The notes under the pieces are model-generated. The model did not search any database and was not told the DNA's origin. It saw nothing but the letters and a program-made list of their open reading frames with translations. A stretch of 64,000 bases of DNA, taken from contig NZ_CP022382.1 of the NCBI RefSeq assembly GCF_002302565.1, positions 877,001 to 941,000 on the forward strand, in the 5' to 3' direction. The first letter of the stretch is position 1, and the number at the start of each line of letters is the position of its first letter. This document shows positions 19,816 through 31,927 of this stretch, piece after piece. The translations under genes were made by a program, and so were the position numbers. Origin of the DNA: Capnocytophaga canimorsus (GTDB lineage: Bacteria > Bacteroidota > Bacteroidia > Flavobacteriales > Flavobacteriaceae).

Positions 19816-21128
19816 ATGAAAAAAATAGTTATACTATCGCTATTAATCCTTTCGATAGGATGCAAAAAAGATGATACAAATGATACTTTCATATCCAACA
19901 TCAATCACCAAATAAAAATCACTTACGGAACTTTTTTGACAACAAACCCGCTGAAGATGTCTTAATAAAATTTACGAACTTACAAAGTGGTACTTCCTAT
20001 CACACAAAAACAGACTCAAAAGGTGAAGCTGAAATAGAATTACCCGCAGGTGTTTATGAAATAAATGCTTCTAAAACACTACCGGCTACAGAAATGAGAG
20101 TACTTTCAGGAGAAGAGAAAGAGGCAAACTTCAATGCTTCTGTTAACAAAAAAAGTATAACCTCTCAAAATAATGAACCCACGCTTTTAGAGCTATCAAC
20201 GGGACGAGTAGGAAATTTACTAATTAAACAAGTATATTACTTAGGGTCTGATACTAAACAGGGTGCCAATGATAGAGACTTGTTTTTTGAAATACACAAC
20301 AACTCTAACGAAACCCTATTTTTAGACAAATTATGTTTTGCACAAATATACGGAGTAAGAATGATAGAGGAAGACAAAGGTCAACTACTACCAAACAAAC
20401 AATACGATTGGAGCAAATCACCTTCTTTGATTGGTTTGGGCGATAAAGCTAATACCGACTACGTATATGCCTATGAAGTAATTGCCTTTCCTGGCACAGG
20501 AAATGAATATCCTTTAGCATCAGGGAAATCAATTTTAGTAGCTCGTACAGCACAAAATCACAAACAGCCCTTGACTATTGGAAATAAAAAATATGAAGTT
20601 CCTAATCCTGAGCTTACCGTTAACTTAAGCGGTGCAAAATTTGAGGTTTTTTACCCCAATCATCAACAAAGTAATGCTGGTATCGATACCGACATTGATA
20701 ATCCTAATGCTACAAATATGCTATTAATTTACAAAGTCAATACATATAAAGATTTGACACTTAACTCTCAAGGACGTGATGCGTATGTACTTTTTTATCT
20801 GCCAGAAGACTTAAATCAATGGAAAAAGGCTCAAAGCCCTGAACCAGTAAAAAAAGGAAGAACTCCAAGATTGTATCTACAAATACCCAACCAACAAATC
20901 ATCGATGGTGTTAATCTTCAAGACATTGCTACAAAGTTACCTCATCGATTACCCTCGAGTATTGATGCAGGAGAAATATTAAGCACCAAAGGACCTAACA
21001 CTTCACAGTCTGCTATACGAAAAATAAAAAAACAAGTCGATGGAAAAATTTTTTATCAAGACACCAATAATTCTACACGTGATTTTGAACTAATTGACAG
21101 ACCTAATGTACTCTCTTTGAATGAGTAA
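19816..21128 (+). pseudogene. DUF4876-family lipoprotein, copy 2, interrupted by a frameshift
   Basis: An ATG at 19816 starts a lipoprotein (LLILSIGC) that runs in frame for about 40 residues and then hits a stop at about 19965. The +1-shifted frame continues from the TTTTTT run at 19932-19937 as FFDNKPAEDVLIKFTNLQ and stays open to 21128, covering the whole DUF4876 domain (VGNLLIKQVYYLGSDTKQG, FFEIHNNSNE, NTDYVYAYEVIAFPG). One extra T would give a 437-residue protein aligning end to end with the 435-residue copy 1. The downstream frame also contains an ATG at 20094, but that product would lack a signal peptide. Either a sequencing error, a recent mutation, or a slippage switch. Confidence 0.8.
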
Positions 21129-21184
21129 TTTATTTCAAAACAGAAAATTCCTATCCTAAAAATTAGGATAGGAATTTAAAACTT

Positions 21185-22720
21185 ATGAATATGGTACGAT
21201 TCAGCACATTTTTAGGGATGATTTCCTTAACAATGCTTCAAGCGCAACAAAATGATACCCATTTTTTCAAAAAAATATACAATACTTATACTCAGAATCC
21301 TATATATTTAGAAAATAGTGGTTTAAAGAGTTTTACAGCTTCGTCTTTATATGTTAATAACGAACAAGGTAATCTTCATTTGGGGCAGCAGCCTATGCAT
21401 TCTATTGATTTTGGTTTAAAAACCTACGGATTATATGAAATAAAAAAACTGTATTTCTTCGGTGATATTGACATCAATAGAAATTATCAGCAAGACAAAA
21501 AATGGAATTTGTCTTATACAGACGTTTCCCCTCACGGAATAATGCCCGAACCTCATTACTATGCCGTAAGTAAGTTTTCTGACTGGAACAACCAAAAATA
21601 CGAAATAAAAGGAGGATTTGTATTACCTATACTCGGTAAATGGAATCTTGCTTTTTGGACAAATTATGATTTATCAGAAAAATACCGAACAGAATATGAC
21701 CCCCGCCCCAAAATAGTAAGCAATCTTTTAAACTTTTCTATCCAAAACGGAATACAAATAATTGATAAACATAAAATTGGAATAGGATTCTCTTTTTCTA
21801 GACAAAATATTGATAACAAAATTTCTTTTTCTGATAACGATTCACAAACCCCTTTTTATCACGAAAAATACCTTCGATGGATGTTCGGCTACGGAACAAT
21901 GTTTTATTCTACCTCATCTTCAACTAAGAGAAATTTAGAAACAAAAAAATTTGATTTAAATCATCATTACAAATCCGACAAAGTCAAATGGTTAAATAGT
22001 TTTACTTATCAATCAAGCAAAACAGACACTTACCGAAATGCCAACGATGAAAATACAGACCAAGATATTATTGCCAATCTTTATTCAGAAAATAAATCAT
22101 TAACTTCTAGCTACATAAGAACTCTTTCAGTAAATACTGAGCTTATGTTCGCCTTTTTTATTTCTGAAGAAAATAATAACAACTATTTACGATTGCAAAA
22201 CGGAAAAAGTTATTCATCTTACTTTAAAGAAATGAAATTTCAAACTCATTTATTACAAAATAAAAACAATAATCCGCTAGAAATAGCCTTACAAGTCGAT
22301 TATCAAAATTCCTTTCAAAAAGATGCCTTAGCAAAAACTAACACCGATATTACCTCAATAGAAACCAGTTTTTTAATCAGTAAAACTTATAAATTATCCG
22401 AAATTATATTTGTCCCTTTTGTAAAGTTGAGTTACATCAGTTCTAAGCACTCTCTTTTTAATGACAATGAAATTTCTCATAAAATTATTAACGAAAATGA
22501 TTTTGCTTCAAAAACATTGCAACTTTTTTATAACGAAGTCGTATATCCAGATCACAACTTACTTAATAAAACAAAATACGGATTTGATTTTGGGTTTGAT
22601 TTCAAAAAAAGCATCAGCCCCGAAATAAAAATAATTTGGAATATTTCATCAAAATATTTATCTACTTTCAAGAAAAATAATCGATATTTTTGGGGTACAT
22701 CTCTAACTTTATATTACTAA
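21185..22720 (+). CDS. DUF6850-family outer-membrane beta-barrel protein
   Basis: A 511-residue protein with a signal peptide (ISLTMLQAQ) and alternating beta-strand pattern to the end (terminal strand WGTSLTLYY), as expected for an outer-membrane barrel. The overall layout and its place beside DUF4876 genes match the DUF6850 family of Bacteroidota. It begins 56 bases after the second DUF4876 gene and its stop codon overlaps the start of the peroxidase gene (TAATG), so the two are probably translationally coupled. It may form a second pore or an assembly partner for the TonB receptor. Function not established. Confidence 0.75.
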   Translation: MNMVRFSTFLGMISLTMLQAQQNDTHFFKKIYNTYTQNPIYLENSGLKSFTASSLYVNNEQGNLHLGQQPMHSIDFGLKTYGLYEIKKLYFFGDIDINRNYQQDKKWNLSYTDVSPHGIMPEPHYYAVSKFSDWNNQKYEIKGGFVLPILGKWNLAFWTNYDLSEKYRTEYDPRPKIVSNLLNFSIQNGIQIIDKHKIGIGFSFSRQNIDNKISFSDNDSQTPFYHEKYLRWMFGYGTMFYSTSSSTKRNLETKKFDLNHHYKSDKVKWLNSFTYQSSKTDTYRNANDENTDQDIIANLYSENKSLTSSYIRTLSVNTELMFAFFISEENNNNYLRLQNGKSYSSYFKEMKFQTHLLQNKNNNPLEIALQVDYQNSFQKDALAKTNTDITSIETSFLISKTYKLSEIIFVPFVKLSYISSKHSLFNDNEISHKIINENDFASKTLQLFYNEVVYPDHNLLNKTKYGFDFGFDFKKSISPEIKIIWNISSKYLSTFKKNNRYFWGTSLTLYY

Positions 22721-23868
22721 TGAAAAAGAAAGTTATTATCAGTTTTTTTCTCCTTTTGATGTTTTTCAGTAGCTTTAGAGCGAATTTATTCTCTATTTTT
22801 GAGGAGGAAGAATATATTGCCCAACTACGTGCTGATTATAGTTCAGGAGATTATTCTCGTTGGGAAAAACCTTTCATTGACAGCATTGTTGCTGTTGATT
22901 TTGAAGATATTGGAATTTTACCTCCAATGAAATTTCCAGCTGATAACCCTTTCTCGCAAGCCAAGCGAGAGTTAGGAAAAATACTTTTCTTTGACCCTCG
23001 ATTATCAAGTTCAAAACAAATTGCTTGTGCTTCTTGCCACGATTCAGAATTAGGATGGGCTGATGGACGAACAGTTTCTTTTGGGCACGACCGAAAAACG
23101 GGAACACGTAACTCTATGTCCATCATAAACATCGGTTATCATAAAACTTTCTTCTGGGACGGAAGAGCGAATTCTCTTGAGGAACAAATGCTTTTTCCCT
23201 TGAAAGATACCTTGGAAATGCATTCATCAGAAACTATTGCCTTGGAAAATATCCGACCAATCAAAGAATATGCTCCTTTGTTTGAAAAAGCCTTTGGAGA
23301 TAGTGATATTACCATTGAACGAATACAAAAAGCCATTGCTACTTTTCAAAGAACAATTAACAGTGGGAAAAGTAAATTTGACAGATTTATATCAGGAGAA
23401 TCCAATAAATTTACCGACGAAGAAGTCATAGGATTACATCTGTTTCGAACCAAAGCAAGATGTATTAATTGCCATAATACTCCACTATTTTCCGACCAAA
23501 AATTTCACAACGTAGGATTAACATACTACGGACGTAAACTTCAAGATTTAGGGAGATACAATATCACTCAAGAAAAAGAAAATATAGGTCAATTCAAAAC
23601 CCCATCGCTTCGAGAAGTTGGTAGAACGGCACCCTATATGCACAATGGGTTAATGCCTCATTTAAGTGGAATCATACAAATGTATAACGTAGGTATGCCT
23701 CGACCCAAACCTACAGAAAAACAAAAAAACGATCCTTTATTTCCCAAAACTGACACTCTGCTACAAGAGCTTCACTTAAGCAAAGAAGAAATGAAAGCTT
23801 TAGAAGCGTTTCTTCTAACTTTATCTTCACCTGTTTACAGAGAAAAGACACCCAATTTACCCAATTGA
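22720..23868 (+). CDS. periplasmic di-heme cytochrome c peroxidase (CcpA/MauG family)
   Basis: A 382-residue exported protein with two covalent heme sites: CASCH (C103, C106, H107) and CINCH (C248, C251, H252). The sequence between them (NIGYHKTFFWDGRA) and near the end (TPSLREVGRTAPYMHNG) is typical of bacterial di-heme peroxidases. Members reduce hydrogen peroxide with electrons from cytochrome c, while MauG-like members modify proteins. The start is the ATG sharing one base with the barrel gene's stop; a TTG at 22690 would lie within that gene. Its place at the end of a TonB operon suggests oxidation of an imported ligand or iron handling, which is inference. Confidence 0.92.
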   Translation: MKKKVIISFFLLLMFFSSFRANLFSIFEEEEYIAQLRADYSSGDYSRWEKPFIDSIVAVDFEDIGILPPMKFPADNPFSQAKRELGKILFFDPRLSSSKQIACASCHDSELGWADGRTVSFGHDRKTGTRNSMSIINIGYHKTFFWDGRANSLEEQMLFPLKDTLEMHSSETIALENIRPIKEYAPLFEKAFGDSDITIERIQKAIATFQRTINSGKSKFDRFISGESNKFTDEEVIGLHLFRTKARCINCHNTPLFSDQKFHNVGLTYYGRKLQDLGRYNITQEKENIGQFKTPSLREVGRTAPYMHNGLMPHLSGIIQMYNVGMPRPKPTEKQKNDPLFPKTDTLLQELHLSKEEMKALEAFLLTLSSPVYREKTPNLPN

Positions 23869-23959
23869 TTTTAATCCATCGGGTAGCGTCCCATCTATTC
23901 CATAACAACAAATCCAATGCTAATAGTCTAAAAGATTATCCATTTCATAAAAATAACCT

Positions 23960-23967
23960 TACCTTTG
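23960..23967 (+). promoter_or_regulatory. -7 box for the RsmB-type methyltransferase
   Basis: TACCTTTG fits TAnnTTTG and lies 28 bases upstream of the ATG at 23996. The -33 position has no TTG. Confidence 0.5.
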
Positions 23968-23995
23968 CCTTTTAAAATAAAGGCTTATTACAAAA

Positions 23996-25204
23996 ATGCG
24001 TTTACACAAAAACTTAACCGATGCCGTAATTGAGGGGTTAGGACTCATTTTCAATGAAAATCGTTATGCAGATAAAACTGTGGAAAAACTCCTAAAAAAA
24101 GACAAACGATGGGGAGCTCGAGACAGAGCTTTTATCGCTGAAACTATTTACGACATTGTACGTTGGAAACGTCTTTATGCCGAAATTGCCGAAGTTAAAG
24201 CACCTTTTTCAGTACACGACTTACGCAGGATGTTTGCCGTGTGGGCCGTGCTTAAAGGCATTCCCCTACCCGATTGGTCGTATTTTGAAAATACCCCTCA
24301 ACGACGCATTAAAGGGCAATTTGACCAACTCTCAAAAATGCGAAAATTTCGAGAATCCATCCCTGATTGGTTAGATGAAGTTGGAGTTAAACAACTTGGA
24401 GAAGATTTTTGGAACAAAGAAATTCACGCTTTAAATACTTTAGCACCCGTAGTAATTCGTACAAATACACTGAAAATTACCCCTTGCGAACTCAAACGCA
24501 CCTTAGCCAAAGAAGGTATTGATACTGAGCCACTAAAGGACTATCCTCTAGCCTTACAACTCACACAAAGAGCCAATATTTTTTCTACCAATGCCTTTCA
24601 AAACGGACTTTTTGAAGTACAAGATGCCTCTTCGCAAAAAGTAGCTCCTTTCTTGGAAGTTTCGCCAGGAATGCGGGTTATTGACACCTGTGCAGGGGCA
24701 GGAGGAAAAACTTTACATCTGGCAGCACTAATGCAAAATAAAGGGCAAATCATCGCTATGGATATCTATGAAAACAAGCTCCAAGAACTCAAAAGAAGAG
24801 CGCGTAGAAATGAGGTTTTCAACATTGAAACACGTGTTATTGACTCCAAAATCTTAAAACGAATGCAAAACACCTCCGACCGCGTACTTATTGATGCCCC
24901 TTGTAGCGGATTGGGTGTATTACGCAGAAACCCCGATGCCAAATGGAAATTACAACCTAATTTTTTAAAAGAGATTCGGAAAACACAACAAGAAATTTTA
25001 TGTAACTACAGCAAACTGCTAAAATCTAAAGGAAAATTAGTTTACGCTACCTGCTCCATACTCCCTTGTGAAAATCGGGAACAAATTGACACATTTTTAC
25101 AATCCGAATACGGCAAAGATTTTATTTTAGAAAAAGAAGAAGCCATCTTTGCTCACACTTCGGGTTACGATGGTTTTTATATGGCTTTACTATCGAAAAA
25201 ATAA
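23996..25204 (+). CDS. RsmB/NOP-family rRNA cytosine-C5 methyltransferase
   Basis: A 402-residue SAM-dependent RNA methyltransferase. The SAM-binding motif is DTCAGAGGKTLHL, and both catalytic cysteine motifs are present: DAPCSGLGVLRRNPD (the PC motif) and VYATCSILPCEN (the TC motif). The N-terminal ~130 residues resemble the NusB-like or RsmB N-terminal helical region. It most likely makes a 5-methylcytosine in 16S rRNA, although the exact position (C967 for RsmB) cannot be read from the sequence. It is a single-gene unit with its own -7 box. Confidence 0.93.
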   Translation: MRLHKNLTDAVIEGLGLIFNENRYADKTVEKLLKKDKRWGARDRAFIAETIYDIVRWKRLYAEIAEVKAPFSVHDLRRMFAVWAVLKGIPLPDWSYFENTPQRRIKGQFDQLSKMRKFRESIPDWLDEVGVKQLGEDFWNKEIHALNTLAPVVIRTNTLKITPCELKRTLAKEGIDTEPLKDYPLALQLTQRANIFSTNAFQNGLFEVQDASSQKVAPFLEVSPGMRVIDTCAGAGGKTLHLAALMQNKGQIIAMDIYENKLQELKRRARRNEVFNIETRVIDSKILKRMQNTSDRVLIDAPCSGLGVLRRNPDAKWKLQPNFLKEIRKTQQEILCNYSKLLKSKGKLVYATCSILPCENREQIDTFLQSEYGKDFILEKEEAIFAHTSGYDGFYMALLSKK

Positions 25205-25325
25205 TTCAACAAATTACACAGCTTTTTGTTTTTTATACAAATCATTCAAAAACGAAAAATGTTACATAGTTAAAACCAAAAGTAATTTCGTGGATTTTTA
25301 GTAAAAACAAACCAAATCATATTTG

Positions 25326-25333
25326 TATATTTG
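25326..25333 (+). promoter_or_regulatory. candidate -7 box upstream of the GH92 gene
   Basis: TATATTTG fits TAnnTTTG and would leave an untranslated leader of about 140 bases before the ATG at 25478. No TTG lies at the proper -33 distance. The rest of the 270-base gap (25205-25477) is AT-rich and shows no gene. Confidence 0.45.
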
Positions 25334-25477
25334 TACGTCATAAAATGTATAAAAGACTCCTTTTACAAATAAATTAGGATTTAATATTCAAAAATTTGAA
25401 TCATAAATAAAACATTTACAACAATATACCAACAAATCCATTAAATTTATTCAAAACACTTTTAAACCACTTAAAAT

Positions 25478-27775
25478 ATGAGAATGCTGTTTGTTTATTT
25501 CGCCTTATCTTTTTTAATCATTGGTTGCCAAACAAATACAAAAAAAGCTAAAGAATCAGACAGGCTACTTACCGATTATGTAAATCCGCTAATGGGAACC
25601 GATTCTACCTTTGAGCTTTCTAACGGAAATACCTATCCTGCCATCGCTCTGCCTTGGGGAATGCACTTTTGGACGCCTCAAACCAACAAAATGGGCGACG
25701 GCTGGGCGTACCAATATCACGCCAACAAAATTCGAGGCTTTAAACAAACACACCAACCCAGCCCTTGGATTAACGACTATGGTGCCTTTGCCATAATGCC
25801 TGTAACAGGACCGCTTAAAATCAAAGAAGATGAAAGAGCTTCGTGGTTTTCTCACAAAGCCGAAGTGGTGAAACCTCATTACTACAAAGTGTACTTAGCG
25901 GATTATGACACTACTGTTGAAATCACACCCACCGATAGAGCCGCGCAATTTCGGTTTACTTTTCCGCAAACGCAAGAGGCTCATATCTTAATTGACGCTT
26001 TTTTTAAAGGTTCTATGGTTAAAATTATTCCTCAGGAGCGAAAAATCATCGGCTTTGCCCGAAACCATAATTCTGGAGTACCCGAAAATTTTCATAATTA
26101 CTTTGTCATACAGTTTGATAAAGATTTCAAAACCTACGGAACTTGGAGCGACAATTGGCTTTGGACTGCCCTAAATACACAAAGTGAGGGGCAACACGTT
26201 GGGGCTACCCTGAGTTTTAGTACCGAAAAAGACGAAAAAGTTACAGCTAAGGTCGCCTCTTCTTTCATCAGTATTGAACAAGCCGAATTGAATCTGAGAA
26301 ACGAAATTGGGAATGATACTTTTGAACAAACTCAGCATAAAGCGCTCAACACTTGGGAGAAAGAACTCTCCAGAATTCAAATTGAAGATTACAACACACA
26401 AAACATACAAACGTTTTACTCCTGCCTGTACAGAGTATTGCTATTTCCTCGCAAATTTTACGAAATTAATGCTGACGGAGAAATCGTGCATTACAGCCCT
26501 TATAACGGCAAGATACTATCAGGATATATGTTTACCGATAATGGATTTTGGGACACATTCCGAGCCGTATTTCCTTTTTTTAATTTGATGTATCCTGAAA
26601 TGAATCGTCAATTTATGAAAGGATTAGTCAATACGTATTTAGAGTCAGGATGGCTTCCTGAGTGGGCAAGTCCTGGGCATCGCGATTGTATGATTGGCTC
26701 TAACTCCGCTCCTATCATTGCCGATGCTTATCTGAAAGGAAACATTGAAGCTAAAGATGCGGAAATTTTGTTGGAAGCAATGCTAAAAAACGCAACCCAA
26801 AACGTAGACAGACCCGTAAAATCAGTGGGTAGAGAAGGTGTAGATTACTACAATAAGCTAGGATATGTTCCTTATGATGTGGGTATTAACGAAAATGCTG
26901 CCCGTACGCTCGAATACGCATACGCTGACTTTGCCATCTATAAAATGGCTCAAAAAATGGGAAAAACTCAAATTGCCGAAACTTACAAGCAAAAAGCTTT
27001 TAACTATAAACATTTGTTTGACCCACAAAGTGGCTGGATGAGAGGAAAAAACAAGGCAGGTGATTTTCAATCGCCTTTCAATCCGCTCAAGTGGGGAGAT
27101 GCCTTTACCGAAGGAAACAGTTTGCATTATACTTGGTCTGTTTTTCAAGACATTGAAGGATTGGCTACCCTTATGGGAGGCGATGAAAAATTCGCTCAAA
27201 AATTAGATGAGGTTTTTGAAATGCCTCCTCTTTTTGATGATTCTTACTACGGATTTACCATACACGAAATCCGAGAAATGCAAATTATGGATATGGGAAA
27301 TTACGCTCACGGCAACCAACCCATTCAGCATATGATTTACCTATACAATTACGTGGGAAAACCTCATAAAACTCAAGAAAAAGTACGTGAGGTTTTGACC
27401 AAACTCTACGCACCTACCCCCGATGGCTACTGTGGAGATGAAGATAACGGACAGACTTCAGCTTGGTATGTATTCAGTGCTTTAGGATTTTACCCCGTAG
27501 CTCCAGTAACTGACCAATACGTTTTAGGCGCTCCTCTTTTTGAAAAAGCTACACTAAAAATGCCTTCAGGAAAAACTTTTACCATAAAAGGGAAACAAAA
27601 CTCACAAAATAACAAATATGTAAAATCAATTACCCTAAAAGGAAAAAATTGGAACAAACCCTATCTACGCTTCAATGACGTTCAATCGGGCGGATTGTTA
27701 ATTTTCGAAATGGATGACAAACCCTCAAAAAGTGATCAAAAAGGTGAAAAACCTTATTCGCTTTCCACAGAATAG
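25478..27775 (+). CDS. GH92 family alpha-mannosidase lipoprotein
   Basis: A 765-residue lipoprotein (FLIIGC). It starts with DYVNPLMGTDSTFELSNG and continues with KIRGFKQTHQPSPW, the GH92 N-terminal domain. The C-terminal (alpha/alpha)6 domain carries FWDTFRAVFP, GWLPEWASPGHRDCM and GDEDNGQTSAWY, which holds the acidic residues that act as base in this calcium-dependent, inverting family. GH92 enzymes trim alpha-mannose from N-glycans or yeast mannan; the linkage (1,2 most common) cannot be read. Length is normal. It works naturally with the GH29 fucosidase and PNGase F-like enzyme in this window. A strong bidirectional terminator follows. Confidence 0.95.
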   Translation: MRMLFVYFALSFLIIGCQTNTKKAKESDRLLTDYVNPLMGTDSTFELSNGNTYPAIALPWGMHFWTPQTNKMGDGWAYQYHANKIRGFKQTHQPSPWINDYGAFAIMPVTGPLKIKEDERASWFSHKAEVVKPHYYKVYLADYDTTVEITPTDRAAQFRFTFPQTQEAHILIDAFFKGSMVKIIPQERKIIGFARNHNSGVPENFHNYFVIQFDKDFKTYGTWSDNWLWTALNTQSEGQHVGATLSFSTEKDEKVTAKVASSFISIEQAELNLRNEIGNDTFEQTQHKALNTWEKELSRIQIEDYNTQNIQTFYSCLYRVLLFPRKFYEINADGEIVHYSPYNGKILSGYMFTDNGFWDTFRAVFPFFNLMYPEMNRQFMKGLVNTYLESGWLPEWASPGHRDCMIGSNSAPIIADAYLKGNIEAKDAEILLEAMLKNATQNVDRPVKSVGREGVDYYNKLGYVPYDVGINENAARTLEYAYADFAIYKMAQKMGKTQIAETYKQKAFNYKHLFDPQSGWMRGKNKAGDFQSPFNPLKWGDAFTEGNSLHYTWSVFQDIEGLATLMGGDEKFAQKLDEVFEMPPLFDDSYYGFTIHEIREMQIMDMGNYAHGNQPIQHMIYLYNYVGKPHKTQEKVREVLTKLYAPTPDGYCGDEDNGQTSAWYVFSALGFYPVAPVTDQYVLGAPLFEKATLKMPSGKTFTIKGKQNSQNNKYVKSITLKGKNWNKPYLRFNDVQSGGLLIFEMDDKPSKSDQKGEKPYSLSTE

Positions 27776-27797
27776 ATATGAATTATAACTTTCTAAC

Positions 27798-27837
27798 AAA
27801 AAGAGAGGCGAATTTAAAAAAATTCGCCTCTCTTTTT
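27798..27837. terminator. bidirectional Rho-independent terminator
   Basis: A perfect 17-bp stem (27798-27814 with 27821-27837) around a 6-base loop, GC-rich in the middle (GAGAGGCG) with A/T runs at both ends. It serves the GH92 gene on the plus strand and ligA on the minus strand. Confidence 0.93.
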
Positions 27838-27856
27838 AATGGTGTAAGAATCATTT

Positions 27857-30001
<2,145 letters not shown>

Positions 30002-30011
30002 TTATTCCGCT

Positions 30012-30518
30012 TTAATAGGTGTCTTTGGGGTATAAAATCTCTCCTAAAACACTAAAAGTGATTTCTTTATTATCTTTTATTTCATATTGTAAAAGCAATT
30101 CTCCCCAATTTGCTCCATCGGTGAAATCACATATAATCCACCGATGATTTAGTACCCTTATTTTATTGATTTGAAAACGTAAATTACTTGGCTCATAATT
30201 GATTAACGGATGTTTTCCTATCGGGATATTGGTTTCAAGTAATTTTGAAGTTATGTAATCGGTAGGCTTTTCCAGACCAATTTCTTTAAAAAAATCTGTA
30301 CCAAATCCGTTATTTTCTAAGCTGAAATAACCAAAATCACTCTTTTCAATAAGCAATGTACGAATGGAATCCTGCAAAGCATCTATTTGCTGCAGTTTTT
30401 TATCCTTTTTTACAATTTCTTTCTGATTTTCAGTAAAATATCGCTTACTATTTACATATTGGTATACATTAAAAAGTACCGAGAAAACAAAAAGATAAAG
30501 AAATACATTTTTTTTCAT
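30012..30518 (-). CDS. membrane-anchored protein of unknown function
   Basis: A 168-residue protein with an N-terminal membrane helix (residues 4-20), a short coiled-coil-like stretch (FTENQKEIVKKDKKLQQIDALQ) and a soluble C-terminal domain with several aromatic strands (NHRWIICDFTDGANWGELLLQYEI). I do not recognise the family. Its start lies 5 bases after the stop of the exonuclease/GIY-YIG gene on the same strand, so the two are probably co-transcribed, although a functional link is unproven. The DUSIRTLL-like leucine spacing suggests dimerisation. Confidence 0.65.
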   Translation of the reverse strand: MKKNVFLYLFVFSVLFNVYQYVNSKRYFTENQKEIVKKDKKLQQIDALQDSIRTLLIEKSDFGYFSLENNGFGTDFFKEIGLEKPTDYITSKLLETNIPIGKHPLINYEPSNLRFQINKIRVLNHRWIICDFTDGANWGELLLQYEIKDNKEITFSVLGEILYPKDTY

Positions 30519-30523
30519 ACGAT

Positions 30524-31903
30524 TTATTTTTTTATTTGATTTGTGTAATTTTTGATTTGTAAATTACGTATTTTACGCATATGTGATTGTATGATATGCC
30601 GATTTTCTAAAGAATCAGATAAAGGGGTAATTAAATTATTAACAATATCTAAATGAGATAATTGATAGTTTAAATTGATAAAACCATACCCCTTAATTTT
30701 TCCATTTTCAATAAGAATAATACTTTTTTCATCAACGAATCGTCCTTTATCAATGAGCGCCATCGTTTGGTTTGTAAATCCGTATTTTTCAATTACCGAA
30801 TAAGCCCTAGTATTATAGCTTTCAGCAGGTTCCAAATTCATACACGCTCCTTTGCATTTACCTATCGAAGCATTATAACACCCTTCTTTAGCTTGTGAAA
30901 TAGAAGTCAATTTGGGGCACAGCTCAAATTCTTCGGTAATCTTATACAGAAAATTTTGAGCTTGAAACAGATTGTCAAAAGTAGTAATAAACTCATATTG
31001 TGCACGTAACATATCCACCGAAAAACAAAGATAATCATTAGCATTACGGAAAGCCCTAAGTACGTATTGCAAGGCTTTAGTTGTTTTTTTACGGTTGTAT
31101 TTCGGCTTGATTTTAGCAACCTCCTGAGCGTGTTTTAACCTAGCAATCAGCTCAGTACCTGTTTCCTCATAGGTAATGGTGTGTACGTTTTTTTGGAGCA
31201 ATACATCTCGTTTGGCAGAAGAAGTAAAATGCTGATTTACCCTTCTTTTAATATTTTTATCTTTGCCCACATAAACAATACTTCCGCTTTTGTTATGCAC
31301 ATAATAAACCCCTACACGCTCAGGCAATTCTTCCACAATTTTTATTAAACGAATAGGTAGTTCGTCATTTTTTAAATTTTTCACCCATTGTGTAATGATA
31401 TTTTTTCCACTATCCTTCTCTAATAAATATTTGAAGAGTTTAACAGTAGCCATTGCATCCCCCGAAGCACGATGTCGCTGACTTACGGGAATGCCCAAAG
31501 AACGAGTCAGTTTACCTAAGCTATAAGACTCTTTTTCAGGAAGTAATTGCTGCGAGAGTTCCACAGTGCATAAAGTTTCTCGCTTAAAATCATAACCTAA
31601 CCTACGAAATTCCGTTTGCAAAATACGATAATCAAAACTTGCGTTATGAGCTACCAACGTGCATCCTTCGGTAATTTCAACAATGCGTTTGGCTACTTCA
31701 AAAAATTTAGGCGCATTACGCAGCATTTGATTGTTAATCCCTGTAAGTTTTACCACAAAGGGCTGTATTTCACGTTCGGGATTTATCAACGATATAAACT
31801 GATCTGTAACCTGATGACCATCAAATTGATATATAGCAATTTCGGTAATTCCTTCCTGATTATATTGCCCTCCAGTGGTTTCTATGTCAAGTATTGCGTA
31901 CAA
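30524..31903 (-). CDS. DEDDh exonuclease fused to a GIY-YIG nuclease domain
   Basis: A 459-residue two-domain nuclease. Residues 1-160 are a DnaQ-like 3'-5' exonuclease with D6 and E8 (DIETT), D91 (HNASFDY), H144 and D149 (HRASGD). Residues ~195-270 are a UvrC/Cho-like GIY-YIG domain (GVYYV, IVYVGKD, R220-R221). The rest, with CxnC-like cysteines (CYNASIGKCKGAC), resembles the region after GIY-YIG in UvrC-type proteins. Such fusions are thought to act in excision repair. The only available start is TTG at 31901-31903: an in-frame stop lies six codons upstream and no ATG intervenes. The first residues MYAILDIET match the usual exonuclease start. Confidence 0.9.
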   Translation of the reverse strand: MYAILDIETTGGQYNQEGITEIAIYQFDGHQVTDQFISLINPEREIQPFVVKLTGINNQMLRNAPKFFEVAKRIVEITEGCTLVAHNASFDYRILQTEFRRLGYDFKRETLCTVELSQQLLPEKESYSLGKLTRSLGIPVSQRHRASGDAMATVKLFKYLLEKDSGKNIITQWVKNLKNDELPIRLIKIVEELPERVGVYYVHNKSGSIVYVGKDKNIKRRVNQHFTSSAKRDVLLQKNVHTITYEETGTELIARLKHAQEVAKIKPKYNRKKTTKALQYVLRAFRNANDYLCFSVDMLRAQYEFITTFDNLFQAQNFLYKITEEFELCPKLTSISQAKEGCYNASIGKCKGACMNLEPAESYNTRAYSVIEKYGFTNQTMALIDKGRFVDEKSIILIENGKIKGYGFINLNYQLSHLDIVNNLITPLSDSLENRHIIQSHMRKIRNLQIKNYTNQIKK

Positions 31904-31927
31904 TGATATGGGTTTTAATTAGGGTAT

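Noticed and set aside
20094..21128. A complete 344-residue DUF4876 protein starting at 20094
   Set aside because: It would lack the signal peptide and N-terminal domain, which are found in the neighbouring frame from 19816.
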